Source: Phymatolithon calcareum
Lineage: Eukaryota > Rhodophyta > Florideophyceae > Hapalidiales
Length of the DNA: 64,000 nucleotides
Assembly: GCA_977006965.1 (NCBI GenBank)
Contig: OZ345369.1
Location: 1-64,000 of the forward strand
Direction of reading: 5' to 3'
Part shown: piece by piece, positions 37,303 through 51,637 of the stretch
Layout of the letters: every line of letters begins with the position of its first letter
Numbering within the stretch: position 1 is the first letter of the stretch
The notes under the pieces: model-generated
Databases searched by the model: none
What the model was told of the DNA's origin: nothing
Seen by the model: the letters and a program-made list of their open reading frames with translations, nothing else
Position numbers and translations under genes: made by a program

Positions 37303-38980
37303 TTTTTTATTTTTCCACAACCAAAACTCGAGCAATACACGCCGCCGATGCGCCAACTGGCCCATTCACTTGCACACGCCTTCAACACCACACTTTTTCG
37401 TCCGAGTGTGAAACATGGTACAGAATCGTGGAGTATATTGTTCTTGTCCTTTTTGGTCAGAGCCCTTAGTACCTAAAATCTGACGATCTATTCCCATTGT
37501 ATAAATGCAATTCAAATCTACAATGGAGGCCAGTCGAGCCACTCGCAACAAGTATATACGTAGATCAACCCGTCCGGCAACCCTAAATGATTTCCGCCAC
37601 CTCTCAAGTCGTCCGCGAACCCTAAATCGTCCTCCACACGTGGAAAACCGTCGCCCATCACATCCAACATACGCATTTTACACGTATCACGTCATGACAG
37701 TCACACACGTGTCATTCATCCAGTTTCTATTCTTGGACAAGTCTATCGTATGCACACGTGGCAATCTCACCCCGTCACAACATTCTCCAAACTTCACTAC
37801 ATATAGATACACTCTAAACTGTTCATACAATCTCCATCTTCACGGCCCGCTTCGAGTGGCCCAGTCACGCTTCCACCATCAGCAGTGCTTACTGAGGGCT
37901 GTGCTTACATCATCACAGGGGCTTCCGTGCTTACACAAGTCAGTAACGCTTACAGATCTATGCGCTTACAGCAATCCGTGGTGCTTACACCTGTGGGACG
38001 GCTTACACTTCCCTAATCTCTATTCCCCAATCTCTGTTTACACAATGAATCGGGCGACAGGCGAGACGGCAGCCAAGAAAAGAAGGAAGAAGAAAAGAAA
38101 GAGGGAGAGAAGAAAGGGGAGAAGAAAAAGAGAGAAAGAAAAGGAATAGCCTTTAGGCCCATCCTGGAATAGGGAATAGGGATTACATGTTAGAGAATAC
38201 CACTCTTGCTTAAACACACCGGACCGCACGCACACAGCGCCCTGCTATCCTGACGATTAAAAAAACATTGCCGGGGTCTGGGGGCCAGCCCCCAGCGGGG
38301 GGAAAGGGGGCAGAGCCCCCGGGAGTCGCGACTCCCCGTCACCCTCCATCCTCCAAATTTTCCTCATTTTTAAAAACTTACCCTCATACTCCTTCTACGC
38401 ACTCTCCCAACCCTCTCGAACTACTCCGCCCACTCTCACAACAACTTTCTATTTTTCCCCAATCCCTCTCCGCTCCACCCGTTCTGTGCCCTTCATTTCA
38501 ACATACTGCAACTTTACCGCCTTCCACACACTCTCCACATAATATTCAGTAAGCATAACGTATCATGATTCTCTCATTCAGACACAGAAATGACACGATT
38601 ACCGCCATGCATTACACCTGTTCCGAGCAGCACAATTGAGACATCAATTGTGACTTCGCGCCGCTGATCGCGCCGCTCTACGACGTAAAATTGTCAGGAG
38701 AGTTCGATTCTGTCATCAGATTTCGGCATTTTCGTCGTCAACATGCTCTAATCAATGCACTACCCATCCATCTCGGCAGGCCAATGGTGAAGCGCCAAGT
38801 GTCTTCAAAAGCAATGACCCAACCCTATGCCCTAACCCAACCGTATTCCTAACCCTATTCCCTATCCAAATTCCGCCTTTTCGTAATTGGAGCAGGGAAT
38901 GGGGAATTGGCATCAGCCAAGTGGACCTCTTCCAATCCCCAATCGTCCAATATATACCTTCCGTCCCACCATCATCGCCA

Positions 38981-39098
38981 CGAAGGACCATACTTCAGAA
39001 ACATGCTCGCAAACCCATTCCGAACTTGCAAGATAAGGTTCGACAGGCTGGATTAGTACTGAGGTGAGGGATGACTCGGGAATCCCCAGTGTCCTTCG
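38981..39098 (+). rRNA. 5S ribosomal RNA gene, monomer 22 (C93G variant)
   Basis: C>G at 39073 disrupts the G86-C93 pair of helix IV. TATATA 38951-38956; T6 39099-39104. Its left neighbour carries the same allele. Confidence 0.9.
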
Positions 39099-40776
39099 TT
39101 TTTTATTTTTCCACAACCAAAACTCGAGCAATACACGCCGCCGATGCGCCAACTGGCCCATTCACTTGCACACGCCTTCAACACCACACTTTTTCGTCCG
39201 AGTGTGAAACATGGTACAGAATCGTGGAGTATATTGTTCTTGTCCTTTTTGGTCAGAGCCCTTAGTACCTAAAATCTGACGATCTATTCCCATTGTATAA
39301 ATGCAATTCAAATCTACAATGGAGGCCAGTCGAGCCACTCGCAACAAGTATATACGTAGATCAACCCGTCCGGCAACCCTAAATGATTTCCGCCACCTCT
39401 CAAGTCGTCCGCGAACCCTAAATCGTCCTCCACACGTGGAAAACCGTCGCCCATCACATCCAACATACGCATTTTACACGTATCACGTCATGACAGTCAC
39501 ACACGTGTCATTCATCCAGTTTCTATTCTTGGACAAGTCTATCGTATGCACACGTGGCAATCTCACCCCGTCACAACATTCTCCAAACTTCACTACATAT
39601 AGATACACTCTAAACTGTTCATACAATCTCCATCTTCACGGCCCGCTTCGAGTGGCCCAGTCACGCTTCCACCATCAGCAGTGCTTACTGAGGGCTGTGC
39701 TTACATCATCACAGGGGCTTCCGTGCTTACACAAGTCAGTAACGCTTACAGATCTATGCGCTTACAGCAATCCGTGGTGCTTACACCTGTGGGACGGCTT
39801 ACACTTCCCTAATCTCTATTCCCCAATCTCTGTTTACACAATGAATCGGGCGACAGGCGAGACGGCAGCCAAGAAAAGAAGGAAGAAGAAAAGAAAGAGG
39901 GAGAGAAGAAAGGGGAGAAGAAAAAGAGAGAAAGAAAAGGAATAGCCTTTAGGCCCATCCTGGAATAGGGAATAGGGATTACATGTTAGAGAATACCACT
40001 CTTGCTTAAACACACCGGACCGCACGCACACAGCGCCCTGCTATCCTGACGATTAAAAAAACATTGCCGGGGTCTGGGGGCCAGCCCCCAGCGGGGGGAA
40101 AGGGGGCAGAGCCCCCGGGAGTCGCGACTCCCCGTCACCCTCCATCCTCCAAATTTTCCTCATTTTTAAAAACTTACCCTCATACTCCTTCTACGCACTC
40201 TCCCAACCCTCTCGAACTACTCCGCCCACTCTCACAACAACTTTCTATTTTTCCCCAATCCCTCTCCGCTCCACCCGTTCTGTGCCCTTCATTTCAACAT
40301 ACTGCAACTTTACCGCCTTCCACACACTCTCCACATAATATTCAGTAAGCATAACGTATCATGATTCTCTCATTCAGACACAGAAATGACACGATTACCG
40401 CCATGCATTACACCTGTTCCGAGCAGCACAATTGAGACATCAATTGTGACTTCGCGCCGCTGATCGCGCCGCTCTACGACGTAAAATTGTCAGGAGAGTT
40501 CGATTCTGTCATCAGATTTCGGCATTTTCGTCGTCAACATGCTCTAATCAATGCACTACCCATCCATCTCGGCAGGCCAATGGTGAAGCGCCAAGTGTCT
40601 TCAAAAGCAATGACCCAACCCTATGCCCTAACCCAACCGTATTCCTAACCCTATTCCCTATCCAAATTCCGCCTTTTCGTAATTGGAGCAGGGAATGGGG
40701 AATTGGCATCAGCCAAGTGGACCTCTTCCAATCCCCAATCGTCCAATATATACCTTCCGTCCCACCATCATCGCCA

Positions 40777-40894
40777 CGAAGGACCATACTTCAGAAACAT
40801 GCTCGCAAACCCATTCCGAACTTGCAAGATAAGGTTCGACAGGCTGGATTAGTACTGAGGTGAGGGATCACTCGGGAATCCCCAGTGTCCTTCG
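40777..40894 (+). rRNA. 5S ribosomal RNA gene, monomer 23
   Basis: Reference-type copy lying between two C93G copies. TATATA 40747-40752; T6 40895-40900. Confidence 0.92.
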
Positions 40895-42572
40895 TTTTTT
40901 ATTTTTCCACAACCAAAACTCGAGCAATACACGCCGCCGATGCGCCAACTGGCCCATTCACTTGCACACGCCTTCAACACCACACTTTTTCGTCCGAGTG
41001 TGAAACATGGTACAGAATCGTGGAGTATATTGTTCTTGTCCTTTTTGGTCAGAGCCCTTAGTACCTAAAATCTGACGATCTATTCCCATTGTATAAATGC
41101 AATTCAAATCTACAATGGAGGCCAGTCGAGCCACTCGCAACAAGTATATACGTAGATCAACCCGTCCGGCAACCCTAAATGATTTCCGCCACCTCTCAAG
41201 TCGTCCGCGAACCCTAAATCGTCCTCCACACGTGGAAAACCGTCGCCCATCACATCCAACATACGCATTTTACACGTATCACGTCATGACAGTCACACAC
41301 GTGTCATTCATCCAGTTTCTATTCTTGGACAAGTCTATCGTATGCACACGTGGCAATCTCACCCCGTCACAACATTCTCCAAACTTCACTACATATAGAT
41401 ACACTCTAAACTGTTCATACAATCTCCATCTTCACGGCCCGCTTCGAGTGGCCCAGTCACGCTTCCACCATCAGCAGTGCTTACTGAGGGCTGTGCTTAC
41501 ATCATCACAGGGGCTTCCGTGCTTACACAAGTCAGTAACGCTTACAGATCTATGCGCTTACAGCAATCCGTGGTGCTTACACCTGTGGGACGGCTTACAC
41601 TTCCCTAATCTCTATTCCCCAATCTCTGTTTACACAATGAATCGGGCGACAGGCGAGACGGCAGCCAAGAAAAGAAGGAAGAAGAAAAGAAAGAGGGAGA
41701 GAAGAAAGGGGAGAAGAAAAAGAGAGAAAGAAAAGGAATAGCCTTTAGGCCCATCCTGGAATAGGGAATAGGGATTACATGTTAGAGAATACCACTCTTG
41801 CTTAAACACACCGGACCGCACGCACACAGCGCCCTGCTATCCTGACGATTAAAAAAACATTGCCGGGGTCTGGGGGCCAGCCCCCAGCGGGGGGAAAGGG
41901 GGCAGAGCCCCCGGGAGTCGCGACTCCCCGTCACCCTCCATCCTCCAAATTTTCCTCATTTTTAAAAACTTACCCTCATACTCCTTCTACGCACTCTCCC
42001 AACCCTCTCGAACTACTCCGCCCACTCTCACAACAACTTTCTATTTTTCCCCAATCCCTCTCCGCTCCACCCGTTCTGTGCCCTTCATTTCAACATACTG
42101 CAACTTTACCGCCTTCCACACACTCTCCACATAATATTCAGTAAGCATAACGTATCATGATTCTCTCATTCAGACACAGAAATGACACGATTACCGCCAT
42201 GCATTACACCTGTTCCGAGCAGCACAATTGAGACATCAATTGTGACTTCGCGCCGCTGATCGCGCCGCTCTACGACGTAAAATTGTCAGGAGAGTTCGAT
42301 TCTGTCATCAGATTTCGGCATTTTCGTCGTCAACATGCTCTAATCAATGCACTACCCATCCATCTCGGCAGGCCAATGGTGAAGCGCCAAGTGTCTTCAA
42401 AAGCAATGACCCAACCCTATGCCCTAACCCAACCGTATTCCTAACCCTATTCCCTATCCAAATTCCGCCTTTTCGTAATTGGAGCAGGGAATGGGGAATT
42501 GGCATCAGCCAAGTGGACCTCTTCCAATCCCCAATCGTCCAATATATACCTTCCGTCCCACCATCATCGCCA

Positions 42573-42690
42573 CGAAGGACCATACTTCAGAAACATGCTC
42601 GCAAACCCATTCCGAACTTGCAAGATAAGGTTCGACAGGCTGGATTAGTACTGAGGTGAGGGATGACTCGGGAATCCCCAGTGTCCTTCG
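42573..42690 (+). rRNA. 5S ribosomal RNA gene, monomer 24 (C93G variant)
   Basis: C>G at 42665 disrupts the G86-C93 pair of helix IV. TATATA 42543-42548; T6 42691-42696. Confidence 0.9.
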
Positions 42691-44368
42691 TTTTTTATTT
42701 TTCCACAACCAAAACTCGAGCAATACACGCCGCCGATGCGCCAACTGGCCCATTCACTTGCACACGCCTTCAACACCACACTTTTTCGTCCGAGTGTGAA
42801 ACATGGTACAGAATCGTGGAGTATATTGTTCTTGTCCTTTTTGGTCAGAGCCCTTAGTACCTAAAATCTGACGATCTATTCCCATTGTATAAATGCAATT
42901 CAAATCTACAATGGAGGCCAGTCGAGCCACTCGCAACAAGTATATACGTAGATCAACCCGTCCGGCAACCCTAAATGATTTCCGCCACCTCTCAAGTCGT
43001 CCGCGAACCCTAAATCGTCCTCCACACGTGGAAAACCGTCGCCCATCACATCCAACATACGCATTTTACACGTATCACGTCATGACAGTCACACACGTGT
43101 CATTCATCCAGTTTCTATTCTTGGACAAGTCTATCGTATGCACACGTGGCAATCTCACCCCGTCACAACATTCTCCAAACTTCACTACATATAGATACAC
43201 TCTAAACTGTTCATACAATCTCCATCTTCACGGCCCGCTTCGAGTGGCCCAGTCACGCTTCCACCATCAGCAGTGCTTACTGAGGGCTGTGCTTACATCA
43301 TCACAGGGGCTTCCGTGCTTACACAAGTCAGTAACGCTTACAGATCTATGCGCTTACAGCAATCCGTGGTGCTTACACCTGTGGGACGGCTTACACTTCC
43401 CTAATCTCTATTCCCCAATCTCTGTTTACACAATGAATCGGGCGACAGGCGAGACGGCAGCCAAGAAAAGAAGGAAGAAGAAAAGAAAGAGGGAGAGAAG
43501 AAAGGGGAGAAGAAAAAGAGAGAAAGAAAAGGAATAGCCTTTAGGCCCATCCTGGAATAGGGAATAGGGATTACATGTTAGAGAATACCACTCTTGCTTA
43601 AACACACCGGACCGCACGCACACAGCGCCCTGCTATCCTGACGATTAAAAAAACATTGCCGGGGTCTGGGGGCCAGCCCCCAGCGGGGGGAAAGGGGGCA
43701 GAGCCCCCGGGAGTCGCGACTCCCCGTCACCCTCCATCCTCCAAATTTTCCTCATTTTTAAAAACTTACCCTCATACTCCTTCTACGCACTCTCCCAACC
43801 CTCTCGAACTACTCCGCCCACTCTCACAACAACTTTCTATTTTTCCCCAATCCCTCTCCGCTCCACCCGTTCTGTGCCCTTCATTTCAACATACTGCAAC
43901 TTTACCGCCTTCCACACACTCTCCACATAATATTCAGTAAGCATAACGTATCATGATTCTCTCATTCAGACACAGAAATGACACGATTACCGCCATGCAT
44001 TACACCTGTTCCGAGCAGCACAATTGAGACATCAATTGTGACTTCGCGCCGCTGATCGCGCCGCTCTACGACGTAAAATTGTCAGGAGAGTTCGATTCTG
44101 TCATCAGATTTCGGCATTTTCGTCGTCAACATGCTCTAATCAATGCACTACCCATCCATCTCGGCAGGCCAATGGTGAAGCGCCAAGTGTCTTCAAAAGC
44201 AATGACCCAACCCTATGCCCTAACCCAACCGTATTCCTAACCCTATTCCCTATCCAAATTCCGCCTTTTCGTAATTGGAGCAGGGAATGGGGAATTGGCA
44301 TCAGCCAAGTGGACCTCTTCCAATCCCCAATCGTCCAATATATACCTTCCGTCCCACCATCATCGCCA

Positions 44369-44486
44369 CGAAGGACCATACTTCAGAAACATGCTCGCAA
44401 ACCCATTCCGAACTTGCAAGATAAGGTTCGACAGGCTGGATTAGTACTGAGGTGAGGGATCACTCGGGAATCCCCAGTGTCCTTCG
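44369..44486 (+). rRNA. 5S ribosomal RNA gene, monomer 25
   Basis: The gene is reference type. TATATA 44339-44344; T6 44487-44492. The 11-bp spacer deletion follows, with its junction at 44580/44581. Confidence 0.92.
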
Positions 44487-44579
44487 TTTTTTATTTTTCC
44501 ACAACCAAAACTCGAGCAATACACGCCGCCGATGCGCCAACTGGCCCATTCACTTGCACACGCCTTCAACACCACACTT

Positions 44580-44581
44580 TG
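44580..44581 (+). other. 11-bp spacer deletion junction, monomer 25
   Basis: Same junction as in monomer 15, ten monomers and about 18 kb away. All the monomers between lack it. Confidence 0.9.
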
Positions 44582-46153
44582 TGAAACATGGTACAGAATC
44601 GTGGAGTATATTGTTCTTGTCCTTTTTGGTCAGAGCCCTTAGTACCTAAAATCTGACGATCTATTCCCATTGTATAAATGCAATTCAAATCTACAATGGA
44701 GGCCAGTCGAGCCACTCGCAACAAGTATATACGTAGATCAACCCGTCCGGCAACCCTAAATGATTTCCGCCACCTCTCAAGTCGTCCGCGAACCCTAAAT
44801 CGTCCTCCACACGTGGAAAACCGTCGCCCATCACATCCAACATACGCATTTTACACGTATCACGTCATGACAGTCACACACGTGTCATTCATCCAGTTTC
44901 TATTCTTGGACAAGTCTATCGTATGCACACGTGGCAATCTCACCCCGTCACAACATTCTCCAAACTTCACTACATATAGATACACTCTAAACTGTTCATA
45001 CAATCTCCATCTTCACGGCCCGCTTCGAGTGGCCCAGTCACGCTTCCACCATCAGCAGTGCTTACTGAGGGCTGTGCTTACATCATCACAGGGGCTTCCG
45101 TGCTTACACAAGTCAGTAACGCTTACAGATCTATGCGCTTACAGCAATCCGTGGTGCTTACACCTGTGGGACGGCTTACACTTCCCTAATCTCTATTCCC
45201 CAATCTCTGTTTACACAATGAATCGGGCGACAGGCGAGACGGCAGCCAAGAAAAGAAGGAAGAAGAAAAGAAAGAGGGAGAGAAGAAAGGGGAGAAGAAA
45301 AAGAGAGAAAGAAAAGGAATAGCCTTTAGGCCCATCCTGGAATAGGGAATAGGGATTACATGTTAGAGAATACCACTCTTGCTTAAACACACCGGACCGC
45401 ACGCACACAGCGCCCTGCTATCCTGACGATTAAAAAAACATTGCCGGGGTCTGGGGGCCAGCCCCCAGCGGGGGGAAAGGGGGCAGAGCCCCCGGGAGTC
45501 GCGACTCCCCGTCACCCTCCATCCTCCAAATTTTCCTCATTTTTAAAAACTTACCCTCATACTCCTTCTACGCACTCTCCCAACCCTCTCGAACTACTCC
45601 GCCCACTCTCACAACAACTTTCTATTTTTCCCCAATCCCTCTCCGCTCCACCCGTTCTGTGCCCTTCATTTCAACATACTGCAACTTTACCGCCTTCCAC
45701 ACACTCTCCACATAATATTCAGTAAGCATAACGTATCATGATTCTCTCATTCAGACACAGAAATGACACGATTACCGCCATGCATTACACCTGTTCCGAG
45801 CAGCACAATTGAGACATCAATTGTGACTTCGCGCCGCTGATCGCGCCGCTCTACGACGTAAAATTGTCAGGAGAGTTCGATTCTGTCATCAGATTTCGGC
45901 ATTTTCGTCGTCAACATGCTCTAATCAATGCACTACCCATCCATCTCGGCAGGCCAATGGTGAAGCGCCAAGTGTCTTCAAAAGCAATGACCCAACCCTA
46001 TGCCCTAACCCAACCGTATTCCTAACCCTATTCCCTATCCAAATTCCGCCTTTTCGTAATTGGAGCAGGGAATGGGGAATTGGCATCAGCCAAGTGGACC
46101 TCTTCCAATCCCCAATCGTCCAATATATACCTTCCGTCCCACCATCATCGCCA

Positions 46154-46271
46154 CGAAGGACCATACTTCAGAAACATGCTCGCAAACCCATTCCGAACTT
46201 GCAAGATAAGGTTCGACAGGCTGGATTAGTACTGAGGTGAGGGATGACTCGGGAATCCCCAGTGTCCTTCG
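46154..46271 (+). rRNA. 5S ribosomal RNA gene, monomer 26 (C93G variant)
   Basis: C>G at 46246 disrupts the G86-C93 pair of helix IV. TATATA 46124-46129; T6 46272-46277. Both neighbouring monomers have a reference gene with the spacer deletion instead. Confidence 0.9.
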
Positions 46272-47949
46272 TTTTTTATTTTTCCACAACCAAAACTCGA
46301 GCAATACACGCCGCCGATGCGCCAACTGGCCCATTCACTTGCACACGCCTTCAACACCACACTTTTTCGTCCGAGTGTGAAACATGGTACAGAATCGTGG
46401 AGTATATTGTTCTTGTCCTTTTTGGTCAGAGCCCTTAGTACCTAAAATCTGACGATCTATTCCCATTGTATAAATGCAATTCAAATCTACAATGGAGGCC
46501 AGTCGAGCCACTCGCAACAAGTATATACGTAGATCAACCCGTCCGGCAACCCTAAATGATTTCCGCCACCTCTCAAGTCGTCCGCGAACCCTAAATCGTC
46601 CTCCACACGTGGAAAACCGTCGCCCATCACATCCAACATACGCATTTTACACGTATCACGTCATGACAGTCACACACGTGTCATTCATCCAGTTTCTATT
46701 CTTGGACAAGTCTATCGTATGCACACGTGGCAATCTCACCCCGTCACAACATTCTCCAAACTTCACTACATATAGATACACTCTAAACTGTTCATACAAT
46801 CTCCATCTTCACGGCCCGCTTCGAGTGGCCCAGTCACGCTTCCACCATCAGCAGTGCTTACTGAGGGCTGTGCTTACATCATCACAGGGGCTTCCGTGCT
46901 TACACAAGTCAGTAACGCTTACAGATCTATGCGCTTACAGCAATCCGTGGTGCTTACACCTGTGGGACGGCTTACACTTCCCTAATCTCTATTCCCCAAT
47001 CTCTGTTTACACAATGAATCGGGCGACAGGCGAGACGGCAGCCAAGAAAAGAAGGAAGAAGAAAAGAAAGAGGGAGAGAAGAAAGGGGAGAAGAAAAAGA
47101 GAGAAAGAAAAGGAATAGCCTTTAGGCCCATCCTGGAATAGGGAATAGGGATTACATGTTAGAGAATACCACTCTTGCTTAAACACACCGGACCGCACGC
47201 ACACAGCGCCCTGCTATCCTGACGATTAAAAAAACATTGCCGGGGTCTGGGGGCCAGCCCCCAGCGGGGGGAAAGGGGGCAGAGCCCCCGGGAGTCGCGA
47301 CTCCCCGTCACCCTCCATCCTCCAAATTTTCCTCATTTTTAAAAACTTACCCTCATACTCCTTCTACGCACTCTCCCAACCCTCTCGAACTACTCCGCCC
47401 ACTCTCACAACAACTTTCTATTTTTCCCCAATCCCTCTCCGCTCCACCCGTTCTGTGCCCTTCATTTCAACATACTGCAACTTTACCGCCTTCCACACAC
47501 TCTCCACATAATATTCAGTAAGCATAACGTATCATGATTCTCTCATTCAGACACAGAAATGACACGATTACCGCCATGCATTACACCTGTTCCGAGCAGC
47601 ACAATTGAGACATCAATTGTGACTTCGCGCCGCTGATCGCGCCGCTCTACGACGTAAAATTGTCAGGAGAGTTCGATTCTGTCATCAGATTTCGGCATTT
47701 TCGTCGTCAACATGCTCTAATCAATGCACTACCCATCCATCTCGGCAGGCCAATGGTGAAGCGCCAAGTGTCTTCAAAAGCAATGACCCAACCCTATGCC
47801 CTAACCCAACCGTATTCCTAACCCTATTCCCTATCCAAATTCCGCCTTTTCGTAATTGGAGCAGGGAATGGGGAATTGGCATCAGCCAAGTGGACCTCTT
47901 CCAATCCCCAATCGTCCAATATATACCTTCCGTCCCACCATCATCGCCA

Positions 47950-48067
47950 CGAAGGACCATACTTCAGAAACATGCTCGCAAACCCATTCCGAACTTGCAA
48001 GATAAGGTTCGACAGGCTGGATTAGTACTGAGGTGAGGGATCACTCGGGAATCCCCAGTGTCCTTCG
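47950..48067 (+). rRNA. 5S ribosomal RNA gene, monomer 27
   Basis: The gene is reference type. TATATA 47920-47925; T6 48068-48073. The 11-bp spacer deletion follows (junction at about 48161). Confidence 0.92.
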
Positions 48068-48160
48068 TTTTTTATTTTTCCACAACCAAAACTCGAGCAA
48101 TACACGCCGCCGATGCGCCAACTGGCCCATTCACTTGCACACGCCTTCAACACCACACTT

Positions 48161-48162
48161 TG
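48161..48162 (+). other. 11-bp spacer deletion junction, monomer 27
   Basis: Same junction. Monomer 26 in between lacks it and has the 5S C93G allele instead. Confidence 0.9.
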
Positions 48163-49734
48163 TGAAACATGGTACAGAATCGTGGAGTATATTGTTCTTG
48201 TCCTTTTTGGTCAGAGCCCTTAGTACCTAAAATCTGACGATCTATTCCCATTGTATAAATGCAATTCAAATCTACAATGGAGGCCAGTCGAGCCACTCGC
48301 AACAAGTATATACGTAGATCAACCCGTCCGGCAACCCTAAATGATTTCCGCCACCTCTCAAGTCGTCCGCGAACCCTAAATCGTCCTCCACACGTGGAAA
48401 ACCGTCGCCCATCACATCCAACATACGCATTTTACACGTATCACGTCATGACAGTCACACACGTGTCATTCATCCAGTTTCTATTCTTGGACAAGTCTAT
48501 CGTATGCACACGTGGCAATCTCACCCCGTCACAACATTCTCCAAACTTCACTACATATAGATACACTCTAAACTGTTCATACAATCTCCATCTTCACGGC
48601 CCGCTTCGAGTGGCCCAGTCACGCTTCCACCATCAGCAGTGCTTACTGAGGGCTGTGCTTACATCATCACAGGGGCTTCCGTGCTTACACAAGTCAGTAA
48701 CGCTTACAGATCTATGCGCTTACAGCAATCCGTGGTGCTTACACCTGTGGGACGGCTTACACTTCCCTAATCTCTATTCCCCAATCTCTGTTTACACAAT
48801 GAATCGGGCGACAGGCGAGACGGCAGCCAAGAAAAGAAGGAAGAAGAAAAGAAAGAGGGAGAGAAGAAAGGGGAGAAGAAAAAGAGAGAAAGAAAAGGAA
48901 TAGCCTTTAGGCCCATCCTGGAATAGGGAATAGGGATTACATGTTAGAGAATACCACTCTTGCTTAAACACACCGGACCGCACGCACACAGCGCCCTGCT
49001 ATCCTGACGATTAAAAAAACATTGCCGGGGTCTGGGGGCCAGCCCCCAGCGGGGGGAAAGGGGGCAGAGCCCCCGGGAGTCGCGACTCCCCGTCACCCTC
49101 CATCCTCCAAATTTTCCTCATTTTTAAAAACTTACCCTCATACTCCTTCTACGCACTCTCCCAACCCTCTCGAACTACTCCGCCCACTCTCACAACAACT
49201 TTCTATTTTTCCCCAATCCCTCTCCGCTCCACCCGTTCTGTGCCCTTCATTTCAACATACTGCAACTTTACCGCCTTCCACACACTCTCCACATAATATT
49301 CAGTAAGCATAACGTATCATGATTCTCTCATTCAGACACAGAAATGACACGATTACCGCCATGCATTACACCTGTTCCGAGCAGCACAATTGAGACATCA
49401 ATTGTGACTTCGCGCCGCTGATCGCGCCGCTCTACGACGTAAAATTGTCAGGAGAGTTCGATTCTGTCATCAGATTTCGGCATTTTCGTCGTCAACATGC
49501 TCTAATCAATGCACTACCCATCCATCTCGGCAGGCCAATGGTGAAGCGCCAAGTGTCTTCAAAAGCAATGACCCAACCCTATGCCCTAACCCAACCGTAT
49601 TCCTAACCCTATTCCCTATCCAAATTCCGCCTTTTCGTAATTGGAGCAGGGAATGGGGAATTGGCATCAGCCAAGTGGACCTCTTCCAATCCCCAATCGT
49701 CCAATATATACCTTCCGTCCCACCATCATCGCCA

Positions 49735-49852
49735 CGAAGGACCATACTTCAGAAACATGCTCGCAAACCCATTCCGAACTTGCAAGATAAGGTTCGACAG
49801 GCTGGATTAGTACTGAGGTGAGGGATCACTCGGGAATCCCCAGTGTCCTTCG
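49735..49852 (+). rRNA. 5S ribosomal RNA gene, monomer 28
   Basis: The gene is reference type. TATATA 49705-49710; T6 49853-49858. The 11-bp spacer deletion follows, with its junction at 49946/49947; this is the last copy with it. Confidence 0.92.
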
Positions 49853-49945
49853 TTTTTTATTTTTCCACAACCAAAACTCGAGCAATACACGCCGCCGATG
49901 CGCCAACTGGCCCATTCACTTGCACACGCCTTCAACACCACACTT

Positions 49946-49947
49946 TG
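49946..49947 (+). other. 11-bp spacer deletion junction, monomer 28
   Basis: Same junction, directly next to the copy in monomer 27. This is the only adjacent pair of deleted monomers. Confidence 0.9.
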
Positions 49948-51519
49948 TGAAACATGGTACAGAATCGTGGAGTATATTGTTCTTGTCCTTTTTGGTCAGA
50001 GCCCTTAGTACCTAAAATCTGACGATCTATTCCCATTGTATAAATGCAATTCAAATCTACAATGGAGGCCAGTCGAGCCACTCGCAACAAGTATATACGT
50101 AGATCAACCCGTCCGGCAACCCTAAATGATTTCCGCCACCTCTCAAGTCGTCCGCGAACCCTAAATCGTCCTCCACACGTGGAAAACCGTCGCCCATCAC
50201 ATCCAACATACGCATTTTACACGTATCACGTCATGACAGTCACACACGTGTCATTCATCCAGTTTCTATTCTTGGACAAGTCTATCGTATGCACACGTGG
50301 CAATCTCACCCCGTCACAACATTCTCCAAACTTCACTACATATAGATACACTCTAAACTGTTCATACAATCTCCATCTTCACGGCCCGCTTCGAGTGGCC
50401 CAGTCACGCTTCCACCATCAGCAGTGCTTACTGAGGGCTGTGCTTACATCATCACAGGGGCTTCCGTGCTTACACAAGTCAGTAACGCTTACAGATCTAT
50501 GCGCTTACAGCAATCCGTGGTGCTTACACCTGTGGGACGGCTTACACTTCCCTAATCTCTATTCCCCAATCTCTGTTTACACAATGAATCGGGCGACAGG
50601 CGAGACGGCAGCCAAGAAAAGAAGGAAGAAGAAAAGAAAGAGGGAGAGAAGAAAGGGGAGAAGAAAAAGAGAGAAAGAAAAGGAATAGCCTTTAGGCCCA
50701 TCCTGGAATAGGGAATAGGGATTACATGTTAGAGAATACCACTCTTGCTTAAACACACCGGACCGCACGCACACAGCGCCCTGCTATCCTGACGATTAAA
50801 AAAACATTGCCGGGGTCTGGGGGCCAGCCCCCAGCGGGGGGAAAGGGGGCAGAGCCCCCGGGAGTCGCGACTCCCCGTCACCCTCCATCCTCCAAATTTT
50901 CCTCATTTTTAAAAACTTACCCTCATACTCCTTCTACGCACTCTCCCAACCCTCTCGAACTACTCCGCCCACTCTCACAACAACTTTCTATTTTTCCCCA
51001 ATCCCTCTCCGCTCCACCCGTTCTGTGCCCTTCATTTCAACATACTGCAACTTTACCGCCTTCCACACACTCTCCACATAATATTCAGTAAGCATAACGT
51101 ATCATGATTCTCTCATTCAGACACAGAAATGACACGATTACCGCCATGCATTACACCTGTTCCGAGCAGCACAATTGAGACATCAATTGTGACTTCGCGC
51201 CGCTGATCGCGCCGCTCTACGACGTAAAATTGTCAGGAGAGTTCGATTCTGTCATCAGATTTCGGCATTTTCGTCGTCAACATGCTCTAATCAATGCACT
51301 ACCCATCCATCTCGGCAGGCCAATGGTGAAGCGCCAAGTGTCTTCAAAAGCAATGACCCAACCCTATGCCCTAACCCAACCGTATTCCTAACCCTATTCC
51401 CTATCCAAATTCCGCCTTTTCGTAATTGGAGCAGGGAATGGGGAATTGGCATCAGCCAAGTGGACCTCTTCCAATCCCCAATCGTCCAATATATACCTTC
51501 CGTCCCACCATCATCGCCA

Positions 51520-51637
51520 CGAAGGACCATACTTCAGAAACATGCTCGCAAACCCATTCCGAACTTGCAAGATAAGGTTCGACAGGCTGGATTAGTACTG
51601 AGGTGAGGGATCACTCGGGAATCCCCAGTGTCCTTCG
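51520..51637 (+). rRNA. 5S ribosomal RNA gene, monomer 29
   Basis: Reference-type copy. TATATA 51490-51495; T6 51638-51643. It is the last reference gene before the block of G86A copies. Confidence 0.92.
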
